DNA of 25,664 nt from Deltaproteobacteria bacterium (lineage in GTDB: Bacteria; Myxococcota_A; UBA9042; PHBI01; JACKFB01): positions 1 through 25,664 of the forward strand of contig JACKFB010000033.1 in the NCBI GenBank assembly GCA_020632695.1, in the 5' to 3' direction. The position numbers were made by a program, and so were the translations under genes. This document shows, in pieces, positions 7,419-15,058 of the stretch (positions are counted from its first letter, which is position 1; each line of letters opens with the position of its first letter). The notes beneath the pieces were generated by a model. The model ran no database searches and had not been told where the DNA came from. It was given only the letters and a program-made list of their open reading frames with translations.

Positions 7419-9770
7419 ATGAGCGATTCCGCGCACAAACACCCGCCCGTTCAGCCGTCCGAGGCGGCCCAGGCAGTCGACCCGGTGTGCGGCATGTCGG
7501 TCGGACGCGACGGACACCACCGCGCCACCCACGGTGAGCAGTCGTTCCACTTCTGCTCAGCCCGCTGTCTGGCGAAATTCGAGGCCGAGCCCGAGCGTTA
7601 TCTCGCCCCCGTGACGCCCACGACTCCCGAGACGGTCGCGAGCGCGGCCCCCGGCGCGACGTGGACCTGTCCGATGCACCCGGAGGTGGTGCGCGATGGA
7701 CCCGGGAGCTGCCCGATCTGCGGCATGGCGCTTGAGCCGACCCACCCCAGCGGCGACGACGACGACGAAAACCCCGAGCTGGTCGACATGACCCGCCGCT
7801 TCTGGTTCGCAGCCGCGCTCACCCTGCCGCTGCTCATCATTGTCATGGGCGACATGCTGCCAGGGCGACCGGTCTCTTCCCTCTTCTCGATGCGCACCCG
7901 CACCTGGATCGAGCTGGCCCTAGCCACGCCCGTCTGTCTTTGGTCGGCTTGGCCCTTCTACGTTCGGGCCGTCGCGTCGGTGAAGAACAGAAGCCTCAAC
8001 ATGTTCACGCTCATCGGCCTCGGCGTGAGCGTGGCCTACATCTACAGCGTCGTCGCCGCGCTCTTTCCCGACATCTTCCCGCCGTCCTTTCGCGAAGACG
8101 GTGAGGTCGCCGTCTACTTTGAGGCCGCCGGAGTCATCGTGACGCTCATCCTCTTGGGCCAAGTGTTGGAGCTTCGCGCGCGCAGCAAGACCAGCCAAGC
8201 CATCCGTAAGCTCTTGGGGATGCGGGCGAAGACTGCCCGCCGCATCGCCGACGACGGCACCGAGTCCGACGTGCCGCTGGACGCCGTGCGCGTGGGCGAT
8301 CGACTGCGGGTGCGCCCAGGCGAGAAGATCCCCGTCGACGGCGTCGTGCTTGAGGGCACCAGCTCTGTGGACGAGTCCATGGTGACCGGCGAGCCGATCC
8401 CCGTCGAAAAGCACGCCGACGAGCGGGTCATCGGCTCGACGATCAACGGCACGGGCGGACTCGTCGTCCGCGCGGACAAAGTCGGGGCGGAGACCCTCCT
8501 GGCGCGCATCGTGGCCATGGTCGCCCAGGCCCAGCGTAGCCGCGCACCAATCCAGAAGCTCGCGGACGTGGTCGCCGGCTACTTCGTCCCCGCCGTCATC
8601 GGCACCGCCGTACTGACCTTCATTATCTGGGCGGTCGCAGGGCCCGAGCCGCGGATGGCCCACGCGCTCATCAACGCCGTCGCGGTGCTCATCATCGCGT
8701 GCCCCTGCGCGCTCGGGCTGGCGACGCCGATGTCGATCATGGTGGCCACCGGCAAGGCTGCGGGGATGGGCATCCTCTTCAAAAACGCAGAAGCCATCGA
8801 GGTATTGCGCAAGGTCGACACCCTGGTCGTCGACAAGACCGGCACGCTCACCGAGGGCAAGCCCAAGCTGGTGGGCGTGGTCGTGGGGGCCGGGCTTGAG
8901 GAGTCCGAGCTGCTGCGCCTGGTCGCCAGCCTCGAACGTGGCAGCGAGCACCCGCTGGCGAGCGCCATCGTTGACGGCGCAGCGGCCCGCGGCGTCGAGC
9001 TCACCGAGGTGACAGCGTTCGAATCGATGACCGGCAAGGGGGTGCGCGGCGAGGTCGACGGCCGGACCGTGGCGCTGGGCAACGCGGCGCTCTTGCAGAG
9101 CCTCAACATCGACCCAAGCGAGTTCGTCGCGCGCGCCGAGCAGCTTCGCACCGAGGGCCAGACCGCGATGTTCGTCGCCGTCGACGGCCAAGCGGCGGGC
9201 ATCGTCAGCGTGGCCGATCCGATCAAGGAGAGCACACTGGAAGCCATCAAGACGCTGCACGGCGAGGGCATCCGCATCGTCATGCTGACCGGCGACAGCG
9301 AGACCACCGCGCGGGCCGTGGCGAGCACGCTCGGCATCGACGAGGTCATCGCTGGGGTCCTGCCGGACCAGAAGGCCGAGGTGGTCAAGCGGCTCCAAGC
9401 CGAGGGTCACGTCGTGGCCATGGCCGGCGACGGCGTCAACGACGCCCCGGCCCTGGCCCAGGCGCAGGTCGGCATCGCGATGGGCACCGGCACCGACGTG
9501 GCCATGGAGAGCGCGGGTGTGACCCTGGTCAAGGGTGACCTCCGCTCCATCGCCAGGGCGCGACGCCTCAGCCGGCGCACCATGAGCAACATCAAGCAGA
9601 ACCTCTTCTTCGCCTTCGCTTACAACGCCGCCGGCGTCCCGATTGCGGCCGGCGTGCTCTACCCGTGGTTCGGGCTGCTGCTGAGCCCGGTCATCGCGGC
9701 GGCGGCGATGAGCCTCAGCTCGCTGTCCGTGGTGAGCAATGCGCTGCGGCTGCGGCGCACCGACGTGTGA
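7419..9770 (+). CDS. copA: Copper-translocating P1B-type ATPase with YHS and heavy-metal-binding N-terminal domains
   Basis: 783 residues, an inner-membrane pump that exports Cu(I) from the cytoplasm using ATP. The N-terminus has no classical CXXC HMA domain. It carries a YHS domain (about 20-62, DPVCGMSV...HFCSARCLAKF) and a heavy-metal-binding domain (about 82-106, TWTCPMHPEV...CPICGMALEP). The core has an actuator motif (MVTGEPIPV), CPC in the ion-binding helix (ACPCALGLATP), the phosphorylation site DKTGT, SEHPLASA and GDGVNDAPALAQA. The late membrane helices keep FAYNAAGVP and MSLSSLSVVSNALRL, the pattern of Cu(I)-type P1B-1 pumps. GGAG lies six bases before the ATG. It follows the 6656 lipoprotein by 76 bp. 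Confidence 0.96.
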   Translation: MSDSAHKHPPVQPSEAAQAVDPVCGMSVGRDGHHRATHGEQSFHFCSARCLAKFEAEPERYLAPVTPTTPETVASAAPGATWTCPMHPEVVRDGPGSCPICGMALEPTHPSGDDDDENPELVDMTRRFWFAAALTLPLLIIVMGDMLPGRPVSSLFSMRTRTWIELALATPVCLWSAWPFYVRAVASVKNRSLNMFTLIGLGVSVAYIYSVVAALFPDIFPPSFREDGEVAVYFEAAGVIVTLILLGQVLELRARSKTSQAIRKLLGMRAKTARRIADDGTESDVPLDAVRVGDRLRVRPGEKIPVDGVVLEGTSSVDESMVTGEPIPVEKHADERVIGSTINGTGGLVVRADKVGAETLLARIVAMVAQAQRSRAPIQKLADVVAGYFVPAVIGTAVLTFIIWAVAGPEPRMAHALINAVAVLIIACPCALGLATPMSIMVATGKAAGMGILFKNAEAIEVLRKVDTLVVDKTGTLTEGKPKLVGVVVGAGLEESELLRLVASLERGSEHPLASAIVDGAAARGVELTEVTAFESMTGKGVRGEVDGRTVALGNAALLQSLNIDPSEFVARAEQLRTEGQTAMFVAVDGQAAGIVSVADPIKESTLEAIKTLHGEGIRIVMLTGDSETTARAVASTLGIDEVIAGVLPDQKAEVVKRLQAEGHVVAMAGDGVNDAPALAQAQVGIAMGTGTDVAMESAGVTLVKGDLRSIARARRLSRRTMSNIKQNLFFAFAYNAAGVPIAAGVLYPWFGLLLSPVIAAAAMSLSSLSVVSNALRLRRTDV

Positions 9771-9821
9771 CGATTGACCCGCGGGCGGCGCCCTAGCCGC
9801 TCGCACAAAAGGAGAGTGACC

Positions 9822-10094
9822 ATGGCTGAGTTCTTGGGAGACATCGCCGGCATGCTGGAGATCTTCGCGGTCGCCGCGGGCTTGGTGCTGTTGCACCGAG
9901 CGTCGAAAGAGGCGCCGGCCAAACTGCTGCAGGCCGCGGGCGTGCTGCTCATCGTCGGGGGTTTGGTCGCGGGGGCCTGCACCGGCTGGTACTGGTTTCA
10001 GTACCGGGCGGCGGGCGACTTCGAGCGCGCCATGCCCATGCACTCGATGATGATGAGCGCGCCGGCACCAAGTCCTGCCGCTGTGACCGAATGA
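9822..10094 (+). CDS. Small two-helix membrane protein with Met/His-rich C-terminus
   Basis: 90 residues from the ATG at 9822 (AAAGGAGA just upstream; an in-frame ATG at 9774 lies almost at the ATPase stop and has no comparable site). Two hydrophobic segments are visible: about 6-25 (GMLEIFAVAAGLVLLHRA) and about 32-56 (LLQAAGVLLIVGGLVAGACTGWYWF). A short tail has MPMHSMMMSAPAP. The Met/His cluster resembles soft-metal-binding tails seen in small copper-operon proteins. No named family is recognised. It sits between the Cu ATPase and a DUF3347-like gene. Its stop overlaps an ATG at 10091 (ATGA). Confidence 0.75.
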   Translation: MAEFLGDIAGMLEIFAVAAGLVLLHRASKEAPAKLLQAAGVLLIVGGLVAGACTGWYWFQYRAAGDFERAMPMHSMMMSAPAPSPAAVTE

Positions 10095-10156
10095 GTTACA
10101 CACACTTGACGCGCACTTCGACGACCCGTCTTCTTCAATTCCACCCAGGAGCCTCC

Positions 10157-10642
10157 ATGCTTTCCTTGCGTCCCTTCCTCCTCAGCGCGCTGACGGCCGG
10201 CCTCTTGGTGCCCGCCCCGGTCGCGCTGGCAGACGACTCCCCGTCGCAGGCCATCGCGGCGGCCTACGAGACCGCGCGCGCCGCGCTCGCGGACGATGAC
10301 TTCGCGCACGCAAAAGCCGGCGCCGCCGCGCTCACCAAAGCGGCGAAGGTCGAGCCGAGCGAGGGCCATCTTGGTCACCACTACGAGCCGATCGCCAAAG
10401 CCGCCGCGACCTTTGCCGACGCGAAGGACATCGAAGCCGCCCGATTGATCTTCGGCGAGATCTCGAAGGCATTCATCGGCCTCGTCGCCGCAGACAAGCA
10501 CCTCGGCCGGGGACTGCACGCGTTCACCTGTCCGATGGCGAAGGGCTACAAGAAGTGGGTCCAGACCACCGAGAAAGTTGCCAACCCCTACATGGGAAAA
10601 ACCATGGGCCAGTGCGGCTCGAAGACGGAGATGCAGCCGTGA
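10157..10642 (+). CDS. Periplasmic DUF3347-like protein of the copper operon
   Basis: 161 residues from the ATG at 10157, preceded by AGGAG at five bases. A start at 10091 is possible because it overlaps the previous stop, but it would put a hydrophilic stretch before the signal peptide. The signal peptide (MLSLRPFLLSALTAGLLVPAPVALA) is followed by DDSPSQ. The mature part is a helical bundle (AAAYETARAALADDDFAHAKAGAAALTKAA ... IFGEISKAFIGLVAADK) with a C-terminal metal-site-like segment: HAFTCPMAKGYKKWVQ and NPYMGKTMGQCGS. The CPM...NPYMGK pattern is typical of DUF3347 proteins encoded with CusB-type efflux genes. A role as a periplasmic Cu binder is inferred. Confidence 0.8.
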   Translation: MLSLRPFLLSALTAGLLVPAPVALADDSPSQAIAAAYETARAALADDDFAHAKAGAAALTKAAKVEPSEGHLGHHYEPIAKAAATFADAKDIEAARLIFGEISKAFIGLVAADKHLGRGLHAFTCPMAKGYKKWVQTTEKVANPYMGKTMGQCGSKTEMQP

Positions 10643-11163
10643 TCACACTCACACCAGTCACCAAGACCTCGCAGAACTCCCTCGCCTACGGGGCCGTCCT
10701 CGCGTTGTGGGGTCTGGGCGCCTGCTCCCCCACCGCGCCGCATGACCCGGCCCATATGCACCCGGAGGCACCTGCTGCCGCACCAGCTACGGCAGCGGCT
10801 CCCGAGCAGCCCGCGGCACCCGCTGTCGCTCCAGCCACGGCAGCCGCCCCTGAGCAGCCTTCGGCACCCGCCGCACGGGACCTGCCGATCGTCGAGGCCA
10901 GCGAAGTCTGCATGGTGAACGACAAGTTCTTCGCTCGCCCGCAGATCCCCGTGAAGGTCGAGGGCCGCACCTATTATGGATGCTGCCCGAACTGCGAAGC
11001 GAAGCTGCTCAACGAAGCGGCGACGCGGACCGCGAAAGATCCGGTGTCGGGCGAGCCGGTCGACAAGGCCACGGCCGTGATCTTAGCTTTGCCCGGCGAC
11101 GCGGTGCTATATTTCGCGAGTCACGACAACGCCAGCCGCTACTGGGTCTCTCGCGACCACTGA
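10639..11163 (+). CDS. Lipoprotein with C-terminal TRASH/YHS-like metal-binding domain
   Basis: 174 residues from a GTG at 10639 that overlaps the preceding stop (GTGA), with GGAG eight bases upstream. The signal ends at a lipobox (GLGAC). Next comes a flexible Ala/Pro/Glu linker with two 16-residue near-identical repeats (DNA 10771-10818 and 10819-10866). The C-terminal domain is small and Cys-rich: VCMVNDKFFARPQIPVKV, then YYGCCPNCEAKLL, then KDPVSGEPVDKATAV. The Cys spacing and YYGCCPNC element resemble TRASH/YHS zinc-ribbon-like domains that bind soft metals. Placed between the DUF3347-like protein and an outer-membrane channel, it probably sequesters or hands over copper in the periplasm; this is inferred from context. 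Confidence 0.82.
   Translation: MITLTPVTKTSQNSLAYGAVLALWGLGACSPTAPHDPAHMHPEAPAAAPATAAAPEQPAAPAVAPATAAAPEQPSAPAARDLPIVEASEVCMVNDKFFARPQIPVKVEGRTYYGCCPNCEAKLLNEAATRTAKDPVSGEPVDKATAVILALPGDAVLYFASHDNASRYWVSRDH
10771..10866 (+). repeat. Two 48-bp tandem repeats coding a Pro/Ala linker
   Basis: Two adjacent 48-bp units encode PAAAPATAAAPEQPAA and PAVAPATAAAPEQPSA. They form the linker between the lipid anchor and the metal-binding domain of the 10639 lipoprotein. Third-position differences show the duplication is not recent. Confidence 0.8.
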
Positions 11164-11197
11164 CAGGCTCTGACCCGGACGCCACCCGGAGTCCCGT

Positions 11198-12658
11198 ATG
11201 ACTCGATACTCTCGCCGGCATGTGGCGGCGCTCGCTCTGTTGTCGAGTCTGGCCGTCGCGAGCTGCGCACGCCCCTCTCGGGAGGCGGCGTTTCGCGACG
11301 TACAGGCCAGGGTCGAGGCGCGGATCGGCCAGAAGGTGCACTGGGAGAGCGCTGGCGGTGACGACGACGCGATCGCGCGGGCGGTGCGCGGGCTCTTTAG
11401 CGAGCCGCTGACGGCGGATTCGGCGGTTCAGGTGGCACTTCTACAGAGCCCGCACCTTCAGCGTACTTTCGAATCGCTGGGGGTCGCGCGGGCGGAGTTC
11501 GTGCAAGCCGGGCTGCTCGCCAACCCCGAGGGGTCGGGGAGCTTGCGCTTCCCCATGAGCGGTGGCGGCGGGCTGAATGTCGGCATCGACGTGGTGCAAA
11601 GCCTGCTCTCGCTCTTCACCTTGCCCGCCCGCAAGCGCGTCGCCCGCGAGCACATGGAGTCCGTCAAGCTCGAGGTGGCGGCGGCGGCGCTTGAGCTAGC
11701 AGCCCAGACCCGCCAAGCCTTCTGGGACGCCCAGGCGGCGGCGGCGATTTTGCGAGTCCACGGCGACATCGCGACGGCTGCCGACGCCGCCGCGGAGTTG
11801 GCGCAGCGCGTGGCCGCCGCCGGGAACATGAGCGAGCTTGAGCTGGCGGCGGTCGAAGCCGAAGCGCAGCAAGCCCGCGTGGACCTGCTCCAGAGCCGCG
11901 GTGAAGCGAAGCGGACTCGCGAGGCGCTGACCCGCGCGATGGGGGCGTCGGGCGGGCAGGTCGGCTGGACCATGTCCGACCAGCTCCCGGCGGTGCCCGA
12001 GGTCGAGCCGCCGCTTGAGGCGCTGCAGGCGAAGGCGCTGGACCGGCTGGAGGTTCAGGCGGCGCGGCGCGAGCTGGCTTCGCGGGCGCGGGCCTCGAAG
12101 TCCGAGTCGCGGACGCGGCTTTTTGAGACGCTGGACGTGGGCGCAAGCGCAGAACGCGAGCCGGACGGGGCCTGGGTGCTTGGGCCCTCGCTGAGCCTGA
12201 GCATCCCGCTCTTCGACGGCGGCCAGGGGCGCAGCGCGTGCAGGGCCTCGAAATACTCGGCTTCCGCGCGGGCGCTGCACGCGCTGCGGGCGCTGGTGGT
12301 CGCCGTGCTCTCCGAGCTGCGAGTGGCCGAGGTCGAACTGGCGGTGGCGCGCGAGGTGGCCATCCACTACCGCGACAAGGTGGTGCCGCTGTGGGAGCGC
12401 GTCGTGGCGCTCAGCCTCAAGGAGTACAACTTCATGCTCATCGCGCCCTTTCAGCTCATCCAAACACGACGCGACGCCTACGCGGCGTATCAGGGCTATC
12501 TCGAGGCCGTGCGCGACTACTGGGTCGCCCGCGCCAGCCTCGAGCACGCCATCGGCCTCGACCTGCCGCCCTCGCCGACCGCGGTCGAGCCGCTGAAGCC
12601 CCCCGAACCCGCGCCGGCGCCCGACATGCCGAGTCACCATCACCCCGAGGGAGGCTGA
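11198..12658 (+). CDS. TolC-family outer-membrane efflux lipoprotein (third in the locus)
   Basis: 486 residues, with GGAG six bases before the ATG. The signal and lipobox are ALALLSSLAVASC, with lipidated Cys23. Two OEP repeats are recognisable: SAVQVALLQSPHLQRTFESL with AGLLANPEG and IDVVQSLLSLFTLPARKRVA, then SLSLSIPLFDGGQG and the final helical repeat (LKEYNFMLIAPFQLIQTRRDAY). The C-terminus is a Pro-rich tail ending in a His cluster (MPSHHHPEGG), which may bind metal or be periplasmic. It belongs to the ATPase operon and has no adjacent pump of its own, so it may serve an adaptor encoded elsewhere or act in periplasmic copper clearance. Family assignment is firm; the partner is unknown. 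Confidence 0.92.
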   Translation: MTRYSRRHVAALALLSSLAVASCARPSREAAFRDVQARVEARIGQKVHWESAGGDDDAIARAVRGLFSEPLTADSAVQVALLQSPHLQRTFESLGVARAEFVQAGLLANPEGSGSLRFPMSGGGGLNVGIDVVQSLLSLFTLPARKRVAREHMESVKLEVAAAALELAAQTRQAFWDAQAAAAILRVHGDIATAADAAAELAQRVAAAGNMSELELAAVEAEAQQARVDLLQSRGEAKRTREALTRAMGASGGQVGWTMSDQLPAVPEVEPPLEALQAKALDRLEVQAARRELASRARASKSESRTRLFETLDVGASAEREPDGAWVLGPSLSLSIPLFDGGQGRSACRASKYSASARALHALRALVVAVLSELRVAEVELAVAREVAIHYRDKVVPLWERVVALSLKEYNFMLIAPFQLIQTRRDAYAAYQGYLEAVRDYWVARASLEHAIGLDLPPSPTAVEPLKPPEPAPAPDMPSHHHPEGG

Positions 12659-12660
12659 CC

Positions 12661-12807
12661 ATGTGGAGCCGTCGCAAAATCCTAGGCGGCGCCTTGCTCG
12701 CCGGGGCCGCGTCCGTGGTCCAAAAGGCCCGCGCGGCGGTGCCAGGAGCGGCGCCCGAGATCCCGCCTTCCCCCGACCCCGGGGACCCCACGATTCAGCC
12801 ACCGACG
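12661..12807 (+). pseudogene. Tat-signal N-terminal fragment, probably of a multicopper oxidase, cut by an IS
   Basis: The ATG at 12661, two bases after the previous stop, opens with a twin-arginine signal (MWSRRKILGGALLAGAASVV followed by QKARA) and a short Pro-rich stretch. About 49 residues are native. The frame then enters the IS at 12808 and stops at 12823-12825. Comparable Tat-leader plus Pro-rich starts are common in multicopper oxidases of copper-resistance operons, and the position after a TolC gene fits. No oxidase copper motif is present here, so the identity is inference. The rest of the gene is not found on the other side of the IS, so this is more than a simple insertion. Confidence 0.6.
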
Positions 12808-14466
12808 AGAGACTTGACCAATTAGGCCACCGCGCGCCACAAGCCGTCGAGAACGTAGCAATTGTTGACGGCGATGTGGCGGCGAAGGTCGAAGTCGTTC
12901 TTCTCGCGGCCACGGTAGCGGGCGCGCGTGCCCTTGAGTTGGGCGATGCGGGCCAAGCCGTGCTCGATGGCGACCCGTTCGCGGTAGGCTGCGCGGCCTT
13001 TCGGCGTGCGTTGGGCGGCGCGAAGCCTCGCCTGTAGGGGTTCCTGTTCGTGGATGCGGACTTGCCTCCCCCGGGTGTGTGCGGTCGTGCATCGGGAGGA
13101 CAGCGGGCATGCGGCGCAACGCGCTGCGGGAAAACTGACGATCTTGCCCAGCTGCATCGGCATCGTCACTTCGCCAGGGCAGCGGATGGTCATCGCCTCG
13201 AAGTCCAGCGCGAACTCCGCCTTGCTCAGCCGGCCCTGGTTTCCCACCGGATGCGGCTTGGCCACCAGGCGAAGCGCCGGTCGCTCGCGCACCGGCGCGC
13301 TGTCGACATACGCCCGGTCGATGTGCAACTCGCCGAGCGGCTCACCCTGACACTCGACCTTGGCGATGAGCGGACCGGCGGCCTCCGCCTCGGGGACGTT
13401 GGCTGGTGTGACCAGCCCGCCCCGGATCAATCCCGGGATGTCCAGGTCGCTCACCACGTGCTGCTTGTACCCATTGAAGCGTTTGCTCGTGCTCTTGCGG
13501 CCATGGCGCATGTCCGGATCGTGAATGCTGATGCGCCGATCGCGCTCGACGCCGCGTTTGATGCGGGGGCCGCCGCCGTCAGGGTCCGGCTCGATGTCTT
13601 GTTCGCGCACCTGCCGGAGCGTCTCCAACTGCGCCTCGAGTGGCGGCTGCTGGCACGCCTCGGCCAGCTCCGCTGCCAGCCACTTCTCAAGCGCATCGAC
13701 CTGGCCGAGCAACGTCCGCAAGCCCTCGGTCCGCGCGGCCTCATCCGACCAATCGAGGTCCAGCGCCGCCTTGACGCTCGACGCCGTCACCAGTGGGATT
13801 CCCGCCATCCGGGCGACCTCGTTCACCGGCTGACCCAGCCGCTCGGCCGCCGAACGCACCACCAGCGCCGCAGCCCGCGCGATGAGGTTGAACGTGTCCT
13901 CGACCCGCCCGGCGCCCCACAGCGGGCTCGAGTCCAACGCCGCCCGCAGCGTGGCGGCGCTGTAGCCCTTGGTCTCCTTCGCGAGCTGCACGGTCCGCTC
14001 GATGAGCAACTGGTCGAACCCGTACTCAATGGCACGCATTCGGAAGTTGAAGACACTGCCCTGGCTGATCACCGGGGTATCCGCACCCAGGCAATCGAGC
14101 ACCATCTGCCAGCGCGTGTCACACGCCGTGAGCTCAGGCACCTCGTGGTCCGGCACTCCGAACGCCGCTTGCATCAGCATCGCCAACGCCATCTGTGCCG
14201 GCGGCAGCGCGTCCTTGCCACGCGGCGGCCCGTAGGCCTCCAGCAGCTTGGCCTGGGTCGCGTCATCGAACAGCTCGTGCCGGTGCTCACGGAAAAACCG
14301 GAACAGCGGCCGCTTCTTCACCCGAGCCATCAGCCGTTGTTCGCGCTCGCTCAACTCTACCGGCGGATCCCATCTCTCAGCCATCGGTGACCTCCTTGGC
14401 CACCGAGTAGATCCCAGCCCCGATCCCGTGTCGATCCCACGGTTTGTCGAAACTGATCGAGTCTCT
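12808..14466 (-). mobile_element. IS1182-family insertion sequence, intact-looking, about 1.66 kb
   Basis: Imperfect terminal inverted repeats were found: AGAGACTTGACCAATT at 12808-12823 and, reading inward from the right end, AGAGACTCGATCAGTT (14466-14451), 13 of 16 matching. One full-length transposase gene fills the element. The bases outside the ends differ (GACG on the left, AGGG on the right), so no target-site duplication is visible. The right end abuts a perfect palindrome AGGGCGCGCCCT (14467-14478). Exact ends could shift by one or two bases. Confidence 0.85.
12822..14384 (-). CDS. IS1182-family transposase (DDE)
   Basis: 520 residues. The ATG at 14384 has AAGGAGG upstream. The N-terminal region is DUF772-like (LPPAQMALAMLMQAAFGVPDHEVPEL). 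The DDE catalytic fold follows, with likely acidic residues in ALDSSPLWGAG, in ELHIDRAYVDS, and in the C-terminal signature RVAIEHGLARIAQLKGTRARY. The central HDPDMRHGRKSTSKRFNGYK motif and a Cys group (CAACPLSSRC) are typical of IS1182 transposases. The frame is uninterrupted, so the element may still be active. Its stop codon lies inside the left inverted repeat. Confidence 0.95.
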   Translation of the reverse strand: MAERWDPPVELSEREQRLMARVKKRPLFRFFREHRHELFDDATQAKLLEAYGPPRGKDALPPAQMALAMLMQAAFGVPDHEVPELTACDTRWQMVLDCLGADTPVISQGSVFNFRMRAIEYGFDQLLIERTVQLAKETKGYSAATLRAALDSSPLWGAGRVEDTFNLIARAAALVVRSAAERLGQPVNEVARMAGIPLVTASSVKAALDLDWSDEAARTEGLRTLLGQVDALEKWLAAELAEACQQPPLEAQLETLRQVREQDIEPDPDGGGPRIKRGVERDRRISIHDPDMRHGRKSTSKRFNGYKQHVVSDLDIPGLIRGGLVTPANVPEAEAAGPLIAKVECQGEPLGELHIDRAYVDSAPVRERPALRLVAKPHPVGNQGRLSKAEFALDFEAMTIRCPGEVTMPMQLGKIVSFPAARCAACPLSSRCTTAHTRGRQVRIHEQEPLQARLRAAQRTPKGRAAYRERVAIEHGLARIAQLKGTRARYRGREKNDFDLRRHIAVNNCYVLDGLWRAVA

Positions 14467-14986
14467 AGGGCGCGCCCTGGACGTCGAGCTTCAGCGCCGT
14501 GGAGAAGTTGTTGCTCTCGGTGCCGTTGGTGATGGTCACGTCCATCACCGTGCTGATGTCGTCGGTCGAGCTGCAGTCGAACTCGATCTCGATGACCTTG
14601 GTCTCGCCCGGGCCCACGGTGACCGCGCCCGAGGGGGTGAAGTCGATGGCGACGATGTCGCGCACGGACACGGTCACGGTGGCGTCGACGGTGCTGTTGT
14701 TCGTGACCTCCAGCGTGCCGAGCGGGGTCGGGCAGGGCGAGCCGGCCGGCGGCGTGCCGAAGTGGTGGATCTCGTCGACCTCCGTCACCACGGCGCCCGA
14801 GGGATCCTTCAGCACGGCCACGAGCTTGCTGTCGGGGTTGGGAGGGGTGGTGTCGGGGACGACCACGTCCGGGGTCTTCGTGTCACCGACCGCGTCGGGC
14901 AGCACGAACACGGTGTTGCCCGAGCTGTTGTCGCACGCGACGACGCCGGCGAAGGCGAGGACCAGACAGAAAGTGCGGATGGACAT
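14465..14986 (-). CDS. Secreted lipoprotein with Ig/ASH-like beta domain, possibly 3'-truncated at the IS
   Basis: 173 residues. The ATG at 14986 has GAGGAG five bases upstream. The lipobox is AGVVAC (Cys18). A Pro/Asp-rich spacer (DTKTPDVVVPDTTPPNPD) leads to a beta-rich C-terminal domain (LGTLEVTNNSTVDATVTVSV ... SGAVTVGPGETKVIEIEF) resembling the ASH/HYDIN-like Ig folds of delta-proteobacterial surface proteins. The protein ends DVQGAP, and its TAG stop uses the first two bases of the IS. The native C-terminus may therefore be longer. Function is unknown. It is followed upstream by another lipoprotein gene on the same strand. Confidence 0.75.
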   Translation of the reverse strand: MSIRTFCLVLAFAGVVACDNSSGNTVFVLPDAVGDTKTPDVVVPDTTPPNPDSKLVAVLKDPSGAVVTEVDEIHHFGTPPAGSPCPTPLGTLEVTNNSTVDATVTVSVRDIVAIDFTPSGAVTVGPGETKVIEIEFDCSSTDDISTVMDVTITNGTESNNFSTALKLDVQGAP

Positions 14987-15058
14987 GCGAACTCCTCGAA
15001 TCGATGAAGGGATGGCGCGAGAGGGCAGGGCGGGCCTGGTGTCGGCGACGCCGCGGGG

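Noticed and set aside
7920..10103. 727-codon minus-strand open frame opposite the Cu ATPase
   Set aside because: The plus strand encodes all P1B-ATPase motifs; the antisense frame is low-complexity His/Arg/Asp-rich.
13050..14390. 446-codon plus-strand open frame inside the IS
   Set aside because: Complement of the intact IS1182-type transposase; no recognisable protein features.
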